Shown piece after piece: positions 33,573 through 40,863 of a stretch of DNA of 48,158 nt; position 1 is the first letter of the stretch; every line of letters begins with the position of its first letter. The notes under the pieces were generated by a model. That model was given only the letters and a program-made list of their open reading frames with translations, was not told the DNA's origin and searched no databases. The stretch comes from Acidobacteriota bacterium. Its GTDB lineage: Bacteria > Acidobacteriota > Thermoanaerobaculia > Gp7-AA8. The stretch covers positions 1-48,158 of the forward strand of contig JAFAOU010000138.1 in the NCBI GenBank assembly GCA_019247495.1. The letters run 5' to 3'. The position numbers were made by a program, and so were the translations under genes.

Positions 33573-34985
33573 ATGACCCGACGAGTGATCCCGTTAGCGC
33601 TGTTTCTCTCTCTACTCTTCGTACTGCAGGCTTTTGCTCAGGTGGATCCGGGGGTGCGCGGCGGCGCGGCGGGGGCCGGTGCCGCCCTTGCGTCCGTCGC
33701 TGCCAACAACCCGGTCACGATTCTCAACTTCTTCAACGACGCCAAGGCCCGCTTTACCGAGATCGACTCCGTCTCCGGCACGGTGGCCGGCGAAGATGGA
33801 TTCGGGCTCGGACCTCGCTACAACTCCAGAAGTTGCGTGGCGTGTCATGCACAGCCGGCGGTCGGCGGCTCGGCTCCCGCAGTCAATCCGCAGGTTGCGG
33901 ATGCCACCGCGGATGGCGCCAGGAACACCGTGCCTTCGTTCATCACCAGCACCGGGCCTGTGCGCGAAGCGCGCTTCCCGTTCTTCTTCGACCAGTTCGG
34001 ATTTCCTGATACGAACCGGCCGAACGGAGGCGTGGAAGACCTCTACACGATCGTCGGCCGCGTCGACGCGCCGGCGAGTTGCACCAGCGCGTCCGGAACC
34101 GGCATTCCGCAGCCGGGCTTCACGGCGGCAATCAACACCGGCAACATCATCTTCCGCATTCCGACGCCGACCTTCGGCTCGGGCCTGATGGAGAACATCG
34201 ACGACTCGACGCTGCTCGTCAACTTCAACAATCAGCAGAACAACAACGTCGGCGTCGGCGGCACGTTCAATCACAACGGCAACGACGGAACGATCAGCCG
34301 CTTCGGCTGGAAGGCGCAGAACAAGTCGCTGGAGATCTTCGCCGGCGAGGCCTACAACGTCGAGATGGGCGTCAGCAACGAGCTGTTCACGCAGGAACGT
34401 CCGCTGCCGGGAGAGGACCAGAACCTGGGCAACACCGGCCTGCCGGCGGCCTGCCGCGTCAATCCGACACCCGAGGACCACACGAATTTCAACACGACCG
34501 CGATCGGGACGCTGAGTGACACCGTGCAGTTTGCGATGTTCATGCGCTTCCTGGCTCCGCCCACCCCGTCGACGACGGTACCGGGCGGTGCGACGTCGAT
34601 CGCGAACGGGCGCAGCCTGTTCAACGCCATCGGTTGCGCGGTCTGCCACACAGCATCGCTGACCACGTCACCGTCGCGTTTCACGCCGAGCCTCGGCAAT
34701 GCGACGGCGAACCTCTTCAGCGACATCGAGATCCATCACATGGGCACGGGCCTCAATGACAACGTGTCGCAGGGTGGCGCCGGCGGCGACCAGTTCCGTA
34801 CCGCGCCTTTGTGGGGCCTCGGCCAGCGGATCTTCTTCCTGCACGACGGCCGGACGAAGAACCTGGTCACGGCGATTCTTGCGCACGACAGTTCCGGCTC
34901 CGAGGCGAACGCGGTCGAAAACAACTACGACCTCCTCAGCGCCTCGCAGAAGCAGGACGTCTTGAATTTCCTACGAAGTCTCTGA
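33573..34985 (+). CDS. di-heme c-type cytochrome oxidoreductase (DHOR/DUF1111-like)
   Basis: 470 residues with a signal peptide (MTRRVIPLALFLSLLFVLQA, cut near AFA-Q). Two c-type heme sites: C88-V-A-C91-H92 and C355-A-V-C358-H359. DGFGLGPRYNSRSC, GRFG-like and IHHMGTGL blocks, plus FRTAPLWGLGQRIFFLHDGR, are typical of the DHOR (thiol oxidoreductase-like) family related to di-heme peroxidases. It works in the periplasm, exchanging electrons with small c-type cytochromes or copper proteins. GAGGAG lies 7 bases before the ATG. First gene of a four-gene operon with a multicopper oxidase and SCO protein. Confidence 0.9.
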   Translation: MTRRVIPLALFLSLLFVLQAFAQVDPGVRGGAAGAGAALASVAANNPVTILNFFNDAKARFTEIDSVSGTVAGEDGFGLGPRYNSRSCVACHAQPAVGGSAPAVNPQVADATADGARNTVPSFITSTGPVREARFPFFFDQFGFPDTNRPNGGVEDLYTIVGRVDAPASCTSASGTGIPQPGFTAAINTGNIIFRIPTPTFGSGLMENIDDSTLLVNFNNQQNNNVGVGGTFNHNGNDGTISRFGWKAQNKSLEIFAGEAYNVEMGVSNELFTQERPLPGEDQNLGNTGLPAACRVNPTPEDHTNFNTTAIGTLSDTVQFAMFMRFLAPPTPSTTVPGGATSIANGRSLFNAIGCAVCHTASLTTSPSRFTPSLGNATANLFSDIEIHHMGTGLNDNVSQGGAGGDQFRTAPLWGLGQRIFFLHDGRTKNLVTAILAHDSSGSEANAVENNYDLLSASQKQDVLNFLRSL

Positions 34986-35047
34986 CGCATTCGCATCGCG
35001 GGCCGCTGACGAACCGCCGTCAGCGGCCCGATTCCGAAGGAGGAACG

Positions 35048-36019
35048 ATGTTTCGTCGTACGACCCAGGCACTTCTCTTCCTCTGTATTCTGCCGATCGC
35101 GCGTGCACAGGAGTCGGACACGCCAACTGTGCCGCTTCGCAAACTGCCGACGGACGTCATCCTCGTCAAAGGAGCCGTTCCGAGCGCGAGCGACACCTCG
35201 ACTCCGTTGCCCGAGGGAGGAGTCGTCGCGAAAGATGTCTACAACAACGACTACTTCGGCCTCTCCTACGCGTTGCCGTCCGGCTGGTTCGAGAAATACA
35301 AAGGTCCCCCGCCGTCGGACAGCGGCGCGTACGTGCTGACGCTCCTCCGGCCCGGACCTACAGACAAACATTCAAGCCGAGGGACGTTGTTGATCACGGC
35401 GCAGGACATGTTTTTCACTCGGCTGCCGGGCCAGACTGCGAAGGAAACGATCGAGCAGACGAAAGAGACGCTGCAGCCCGACTACAAAGTCGAGCATGCG
35501 CCGTCGCAGGTGACGGTGGCGAATCATGCCTTCACGCGCTTCGACTACAACTCGCCTGTCGCAGGCCTGCACTGGTACGTGCTGGCGACCGAGGTGCGTT
35601 GCCACACTGTCCGCTTCGTCTTCACCAGTCCCGATCCAGCGTTGATCGAGACGCTGATCAAGGAGATGGACGCGATGAAGCTGGCCGACGCGAATGCGCC
35701 GCTGTGTGTGGCCGGTTACGCGGAAGCGGCCAACAGCATCACGTACAAAGTCGATCCGACATGGACGGAGCAGAAGTACAACGCCATCCCGGTCCGGATC
35801 ATCATCGACAAGGCGGGCAAAGTCCGGCACGTCCACGTGATCAGCGCCTTCCCCGCGCAAGCGAAGGCGATCACTGACGCGCTAATGACATGGCGTTTCA
35901 GGCCGTACCTTCGCGACGGCCAGCCGGTGGACGTCGAGACAGGAATCATGTTCGGTTCAGCGCCGCGCGCGAAAGCATCCGCCGCGACATCAGTCAACGC
36001 AAGACGATCGAGCGATTGA
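35048..36019 (+). CDS. exported protein with TonB-like C-terminal domain
   Basis: 323 residues. Signal peptide MFRRTTQALLFLCILPIARA. Residues about 65-225 form a compact domain (NNDYFGLSYALPSGWFEKYK, later VANHAFTRFDY) similar to outer-layer lipoprotein-type folds without a clear name. Residues about 235-305 resemble a TonB C-terminal/energy-transducer domain (VRIIIDKAGKVRHVHVISAF, then KAITDALMTWRFRPY). There is no Pro-rich spanner or membrane anchor, so it is unlikely to be a working TonB. AAGGAGGAA lies 3 bases upstream; 62 bases separate it from the di-heme gene. A binding or assembly role in the operon is inference. Confidence 0.8.
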   Translation: MFRRTTQALLFLCILPIARAQESDTPTVPLRKLPTDVILVKGAVPSASDTSTPLPEGGVVAKDVYNNDYFGLSYALPSGWFEKYKGPPPSDSGAYVLTLLRPGPTDKHSSRGTLLITAQDMFFTRLPGQTAKETIEQTKETLQPDYKVEHAPSQVTVANHAFTRFDYNSPVAGLHWYVLATEVRCHTVRFVFTSPDPALIETLIKEMDAMKLADANAPLCVAGYAEAANSITYKVDPTWTEQKYNAIPVRIIIDKAGKVRHVHVISAFPAQAKAITDALMTWRFRPYLRDGQPVDVETGIMFGSAPRAKASAATSVNARRSSD

Positions 36020-36028
36020 GGAGGACGC

Positions 36029-37960
36029 ATGTACTTCAACGGCAGAGGTGAGGCAGTTTCCCGCGCGCGCTGGAAGGAGATGTACCAGGCGTTTCTCAAT
36101 CGCCAGGAACTCATCAAAGCGGGACTGACGAGCAGGCGCGATCTGCTGCGCATGGGGCTTCTCGGCGGCGCGGGCATGCTCATCGCCAAAAACGGTTTGA
36201 GCAGTTGGGGTGGCGGCAACTGCCGCTATGGCAGTACGGGCTGCGGAACCTGCGCCAGTCCGCCCACCACGCCGTGGACGTTGCCAATGCCGATTCCGCC
36301 GGTGAAGCAGGCGATTCCGGTGTCGTCGCTGACCGGCCCCGCTCCGTCGATCAATCCGAATACGGCGATCAATCCGGCCACGAGTCTCCCGTACGAAGGC
36401 CGCACGCGCGCGCACCAGGCTCCGGCCCTCGGCTTCCCGTTTCCGGCGGGCGTCGTCTATCAGGTGACGCAGCAGCAGAGCCAGGTGCGGGTCTCCAACG
36501 AGCTGCCGATGCAGAACCTCTGGACGTTCGACGGGGTCAGTCCCGGACCGACCTATGTCGCGCACTACGGCACGCCGGTGCTGGTGCGCAACATCAACAA
36601 TCTGCCGGTGAGCAACGGCGGCTTCGGACTCAACTCCGTTTCGACGCACCTGCACAACAGCCACACGCCGTCGGAGAGCGACGGCTTTCCATGCGATTTC
36701 TTCGCGGCAGGCCAGTACTACGATCAGTACTACCCGAATGCTCTGGCCGGCTTCAATTCGACGCACGTCGCGACGCACGGCGACATCAACGAATCACTGA
36801 GCACGCTCTGGTACCACGACCATCGCGAGAACTTCACGTCGCAGAACGTCTACAAAGGGCTGCTCGGCTTCTACCTGCTGTTCAATCAGTTCGACACCGG
36901 CGACGAGACTACGGGCTTCCGTCTGCCGTCGTTTCCCAACTACGACATTCCCATGGCCTTTGCAGACCGCTGCTTCGATGCGCAGACGGGGATGATGGTC
37001 TTCGACACCTTCAACACCGACGGCATCCTCGGCGACAAGTTCCTCGTCAACGGCGTGATCCAGCCGGTGCTGCACGTGAGCCCACGCCGCTACCGCTTCC
37101 GCTGGCTGAACACCGGGCCGTCTCGCTTCCTGCAGGTCTACCTGACGGATCTGACCAGTCCCTCGACACCGCAGCCGTTTTACCAAATCTCGAATGACGG
37201 AAATCTCCTGCCGCATCCGGTCCAGGTGCCTGCGGTGGCCATGGGTGTGGCGGAGCGCTCGGACGTGATCATCGATTTCTCACAATACGCCGGGAAAACG
37301 CTCTACCTCGAGAACCGCCTCGATCAGCCGAACGGTCAGGGCGGCCCGACCGGCAGCGTTGTCGCGGGCGGGCAGGGTTTCCTGATGCTGAAGATCATCG
37401 TCGACGGTCCCGTAGTCGCCGACAACAGCATCAATCCGGCCACGCTGCCGGCTTACTACGCGCTTCCGAGCGTCAGCGCGACGCCGCGCCTCCAGCGTTC
37501 GTTCAATTTCGATCAGACGCGCGACGGGCAATGGACGATCAACGGGCGGCTCTTCAGTTGCGCATCGCCGCGTTTCACGATCCAGCAGAACAGCCTCGAG
37601 GAGTGGGCCTTCGACGGCGGCTTTGGATGGTCGCATCCGATCCACGTCCATTTCGAGGAGTTTCAGATCACGCAGGGCGCTCCCGGCCTGTACGGAAGTT
37701 CCAGCGACGATCCCAGCAATTACAGCCGTTGGGGGAGCCAGTACTGCTGGAGTGGATGCAGCGGCGGGAGCAGCGGCGTAAACGTGTCGCGCAAGGACAC
37801 GGTGCGCGTCATCCCGCGCGGCAATGTGAAGATGCGGATGCGCTTCCGAGACTGGCTCGGCCGCTATCCGATGCACTGCCACAACGTCATCCACGAAGAT
37901 CACGCGATGATGCTGCGCTTCGACGTCGCCACCACCGGCGACATGAATACGCGGCCATAA
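36029..37960 (+). CDS. Tat-exported multicopper oxidase
   Basis: 643 residues. A twin-arginine signal (S35-R36-R37-D-L-L, then RMGLLGGAGMLIA) follows an unusually long 34-residue n-region. All four copper-binding blocks are present: H207-L-H209 with H212, WYHDHRE (H263, H265), HPIHVHFEEF (H536, H539, H541) and HCHNVIHEDHAMM (H616-C617-H618, H622). It is laccase/CotA/bilirubin-oxidase-like in size. Two Cys-rich patches (CRYGSTGCGTC near 65-75 and YCWSGCSGG near 577) are not part of the usual fold. AGGAGG precedes the ATG, 9 bases after the upstream stop. It would oxidise a substrate or Cu(I)/Mn(II) in the periplasm with O2. Confidence 0.92.
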   Translation: MYFNGRGEAVSRARWKEMYQAFLNRQELIKAGLTSRRDLLRMGLLGGAGMLIAKNGLSSWGGGNCRYGSTGCGTCASPPTTPWTLPMPIPPVKQAIPVSSLTGPAPSINPNTAINPATSLPYEGRTRAHQAPALGFPFPAGVVYQVTQQQSQVRVSNELPMQNLWTFDGVSPGPTYVAHYGTPVLVRNINNLPVSNGGFGLNSVSTHLHNSHTPSESDGFPCDFFAAGQYYDQYYPNALAGFNSTHVATHGDINESLSTLWYHDHRENFTSQNVYKGLLGFYLLFNQFDTGDETTGFRLPSFPNYDIPMAFADRCFDAQTGMMVFDTFNTDGILGDKFLVNGVIQPVLHVSPRRYRFRWLNTGPSRFLQVYLTDLTSPSTPQPFYQISNDGNLLPHPVQVPAVAMGVAERSDVIIDFSQYAGKTLYLENRLDQPNGQGGPTGSVVAGGQGFLMLKIIVDGPVVADNSINPATLPAYYALPSVSATPRLQRSFNFDQTRDGQWTINGRLFSCASPRFTIQQNSLEEWAFDGGFGWSHPIHVHFEEFQITQGAPGLYGSSSDDPSNYSRWGSQYCWSGCSGGSSGVNVSRKDTVRVIPRGNVKMRMRFRDWLGRYPMHCHNVIHEDHAMMLRFDVATTGDMNTRP

Positions 37961-37971
37961 AGGAGATCGCC

Positions 37972-38586
37972 ATGCCCGAACCTCTACGACGCAATCTGTT
38001 CGCCGCTCTCGGTCTTGTGCCGCGCACATTTGCTCCGCCTGACTCCGGCCGCGAGGTAATGCGCAAGCGCTACTTTCCGAACGTACCTCTCGTGACGCAC
38101 GAAGGAAGGCCGGTGCGCTTCTACGACGATCTGCTCAAGGACAGGATCGTCGTGCTCAACCTGATGTATGCCGACTGCACGACGCTCTGTCCGATGATCA
38201 CCGCCAACCTCGTCAAGGCGCAGAAGATCCTGGCCAGCCGAGTCACGCAGGAGGTTTCGTTCGTGTCACTGACGATCAAGCCGCTCGACGACACGCCCGA
38301 AAAACTCCGCGCGTATGCGTCCATGCATCACGCCACGACGAACTGGCTGTTCGTGACCGGACAGCCCGGCAATCTCGAACTGCTGCGCCAGAAACTCGGC
38401 TACGCCGACGCCAACCCCGATAAAGACCGCAAAGACCGCGCCCTCCACTCCGGCATGGTCCGCTATGGCAACGAACCGCTCTCACAATGGAGCTCGATCC
38501 AGGGCAGCGCCGATCCGGAGTGGATCGCGGAGGAGATCACATACGTAATGCCGACGGGGGCGGTCAGGCGGACGACCGTTCGCTGA
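37972..38586 (+). CDS. SCO1/SenC-like copper chaperone
   Basis: 204 residues, thioredoxin fold of the SCO family. Copper ligands are C69 and C73 (MYADCTTLCP) and H159 (ALHSGM). VSFVSLTIKPLDDTPEKLRA is the second family block. The N-terminus (PEPLRRNLFAALGLVPRTF) is not a standard signal or anchor, only a short RR plus weak hydrophobic stretch, so how it reaches the periplasm is unclear. AAGGAG lies 6 bases upstream; the gap to the oxidase gene is 11 bases. It probably loads or reduces the copper site of the neighbouring oxidase. Confidence 0.9.
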   Translation: MPEPLRRNLFAALGLVPRTFAPPDSGREVMRKRYFPNVPLVTHEGRPVRFYDDLLKDRIVVLNLMYADCTTLCPMITANLVKAQKILASRVTQEVSFVSLTIKPLDDTPEKLRAYASMHHATTNWLFVTGQPGNLELLRQKLGYADANPDKDRKDRALHSGMVRYGNEPLSQWSSIQGSADPEWIAEEITYVMPTGAVRRTTVR

Positions 38587-38641
38587 GCACTTTGCTGCCT
38601 CTGCAACGAAGTCCTGAACCATCCGCGTCATGGTCTTGATT

Positions 38642-38678
38642 GCACCTCGGCAGGAGGTGCCGGGCCAACGCCTATACT
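38642..38678 (+). promoter_or_regulatory. operator-like palindrome with -10 hexamer
   Basis: GCACCTC (38642-38648), loop GGCAG, GAGGTGC (38654-38660) is a perfect 7-base inverted repeat covering the -35 position of the TATACT (38673-38678). That hexamer ends 10 bases before the ATG at 38689. It may be a regulator site, or a terminator stem for the redox operon. The rest of this 102-base gap shows nothing else. Confidence 0.4.
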
Positions 38679-38688
38679 GCGGGTTTGA

Positions 38689-39294
38689 ATGAGAGCCATC
38701 CTCGTTCACGGAATGGGACGCTCGCCGCTTTCGCAGCTTCTGCTGGCGAAGCGGCTCAAGGCGTCGGGGATCGAGGTCGGTCTTTTCGGCTACTCCACGT
38801 TCGTCCCATTCAACACATCGTTGAACCGTCTCGTGAAACGCGTCGCCAAGTTGGGCGACGATGAGCCGTTCATCCTGGTCGGCCATTCCCTCGGATGCAT
38901 TCTGATTCGTGCGGCCTTGCCGCGCCTTGGGCAGCAACCCGCTGGGTGCTTTCTTCTCGCCCCGCCGAACATCGTGCCGCGAGCGGCGCGTTTCTTCGCG
39001 TCGAACCCGCTCTACCGGTTCTATACAGGCGACTCGGGACAGCTGCTATTGGACGACGCGTTCATGGCCGCGCTACCCGTTCCTGAAGGGATCGTGCGAG
39101 TGTATGCGGGGACGGCCGGTTACAAAGGGAAGTGGTCGCCATTTCGCGAGGAAGCGAATGACGGCGTGCTTTCCGTTTCAGAAACGATGCTATCGGACGG
39201 ACACGAGCCAATCCTCGTACCGGCGCTGCATACATTCATCATGAACTCCGAATCCGTCGCGAACGACATTGCCGCGGCGGTCGCGTCGCTCTGA
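38689..39294 (+). CDS. small alpha/beta hydrolase (lipase-like)
   Basis: 201 residues. Starts directly with the first strand and oxyanion motif (MRAILVHGMGRSPLSQ), then nucleophile elbow LVGHSLGCILIRAAL and a C-terminal ALHTFIMN holding the likely catalytic His. No signal peptide, so cytosolic. Closest in shape to small esterase/PGAP1-like hydrolases; substrate unknown. Predicted leaderless (TATACT, 10 bases). Its stop directly abuts the stop of the convergent binding-protein gene. Confidence 0.82.
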   Translation: MRAILVHGMGRSPLSQLLLAKRLKASGIEVGLFGYSTFVPFNTSLNRLVKRVAKLGDDEPFILVGHSLGCILIRAALPRLGQQPAGCFLLAPPNIVPRAARFFASNPLYRFYTGDSGQLLLDDAFMAALPVPEGIVRVYAGTAGYKGKWSPFREEANDGVLSVSETMLSDGHEPILVPALHTFIMNSESVANDIAAAVASL

Positions 39295-40815
39295 TTAATT
39301 CACCGTCATGTAAGGGATCGAGAGATAGAACCCGGCCGGATATTGCTGGTATCCGCTCACGTTCTTACGCATGATGGCGACATTCGACTGCATGTAGAGC
39401 GAGATGTAGGGGAGGTCGGTGGCCACGATGTTCTGGACCTCTCCGTATATCTGCTTCCGTTTGGCGCGATCGAACGTCGAATGGCCCTGAAGCATCAGGT
39501 CGTCGAGATGCGGATTCACGTAGTAGCCACGGTTCTGGCCATTGGGCGGCGTGTTCTTCGAATAGAAGATCACGTAGTAGAAATCGGGATCGGCAATTCC
39601 GTTGCGCGACAGTGAATAGAGCTGGAAATTGCCTTTACCGATGTCGGCGAAGAACGTCGACATCTCGTTCGACTGGATCGAAACATTGATGCCGACCTCT
39701 TTCATCATGGCCTGCATCACCTGCGCGCGTGAATTCGCTTCGGCGTCGGTCGACGTCTTGAATACGAGATTGAGACCGTTCGGATAGCCGGCCTGCGCCA
39801 GGAGTTGTTTTGCTTTCGCCGGATTGTAGTCATACGTCGGGAGGTTCGTCGCGCGCGCCCAATGGCCCTCGGCCAGCATCGTCTCGGTCTTCTGCGCATA
39901 GCCGCGTTGGATGTCGCGAATGATTCGGTCGCGGTCGATGGCGTGTGCAATGGCCTGGCGCACAAGCGGCTTCGCCAGCGCCGGGTCTTTCATGTTGAAC
40001 GCGAGATATTGATAGACCGATCCCGGACTCTTGACCACAGTGAAGTCGGGGTTCTTGTCGAATTCCGCGACGTTCTCGAATGGAATCGAATTCACTTCGA
40101 AATTCACCGTGCCGCGGCGCATTTCCAGAATTCGGGTTGTGGCGTCGGGGATGATGCGCACCGTGATGTGCTTGATTTTCGGCGCGCCGCCGTGCCATCG
40201 ATCGAACGCTTCCAGCTCCAGGCGGTCGTCGGGACGGAACTCGATGACCTTGTACGGTCCGCATCCGATCGGCTTCGTCTTGTAGACGTTCGTGTCGGCC
40301 CCGGTGGGGAGGATGCCGGTGGTGAGATTGTCGAAGATGCCGGCGTTCGCTTCCTTCAGTTTGAAGATGACCGTCTGCTCGTCGGGCGTCTCGATGTGAT
40401 CCACCGAGGCATAGCCTGAACGCTTTGAGGTCGTGAAGGTCGGGTTCATCAGCGACTCGTACGTCCACTTCACGTCGGAAGCCTTGACCGGCTGCCCGTT
40501 GTGAAACTTCGCATTGGGATTGAGATGAAAGACGATGGTCTTGTCGTCGGGCATCTCCCACTTCGTGGCCAGATCAGGCGCGTAGTCGAAGTTCGTGGTG
40601 ACCTTGATCAAGCCGCTGTAAATCAGATCGAACATGCGGCTGGAGGCGTTGTCGGCTCCGACGCGGCTGTCGAGATTCGTCGGCGACGACATCAGCGCGA
40701 TGACCAGCTTGTTCTTGTCGTCAGCGCCGCCGCTGGTTCCGCCTTTTTTCTCGCCTCCGCCGCACGCGAGAAGTAGAACAACTACCAAAGAAGCAAAGAG
40801 TTGACGCGTCTTCAT
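39295..40815 (-). CDS. ABC transporter peptide-binding lipoprotein (SBP_bac_5)
   Basis: 506 residues. Lipoprotein signal (FASLVVVLLLACGGG), then the family-5 extracellular binding-protein fold: DSRVGADNASSRMFDLIYSG, YAPDLATKWEMPDDKTIVFH, NAKFHNGQPVKASDVKWTYE, GCGPYKVIEF and RQAIAHAIDRDRII. Such proteins bind oligopeptides or similar ligands in the periplasm for an ABC importer. No permease or ATPase gene is nearby, so its transporter is encoded elsewhere. Confidence 0.93.
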   Translation of the reverse strand: MKTRQLFASLVVVLLLACGGGEKKGGTSGGADDKNKLVIALMSSPTNLDSRVGADNASSRMFDLIYSGLIKVTTNFDYAPDLATKWEMPDDKTIVFHLNPNAKFHNGQPVKASDVKWTYESLMNPTFTTSKRSGYASVDHIETPDEQTVIFKLKEANAGIFDNLTTGILPTGADTNVYKTKPIGCGPYKVIEFRPDDRLELEAFDRWHGGAPKIKHITVRIIPDATTRILEMRRGTVNFEVNSIPFENVAEFDKNPDFTVVKSPGSVYQYLAFNMKDPALAKPLVRQAIAHAIDRDRIIRDIQRGYAQKTETMLAEGHWARATNLPTYDYNPAKAKQLLAQAGYPNGLNLVFKTSTDAEANSRAQVMQAMMKEVGINVSIQSNEMSTFFADIGKGNFQLYSLSRNGIADPDFYYVIFYSKNTPPNGQNRGYYVNPHLDDLMLQGHSTFDRAKRKQIYGEVQNIVATDLPYISLYMQSNVAIMRKNVSGYQQYPAGFYLSIPYMTVN

Positions 40816-40849
40816 TCAGCACCTCAAGTTCGTCGCAGACGGTTACAAG

Positions 40850-40855
40850 TATGAT
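40850..40855 (+). promoter_or_regulatory. -10-like hexamer of the phosphodiesterase gene
   Basis: TATGAT ends 8 bases before the ATG at 40864, with no Shine-Dalgarno site. It favours ATG 40864 over the adjacent TTG 40861 and fits the leaderless pattern. Confidence 0.45.
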
Positions 40856-40863
40856 GCCGATTG

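Noticed and set aside
35048..36019. A functional TonB protein
   Set aside because: Only the C-terminal domain resembles TonB; there is no membrane anchor or Pro-rich spanner and no ExbB/ExbD nearby.
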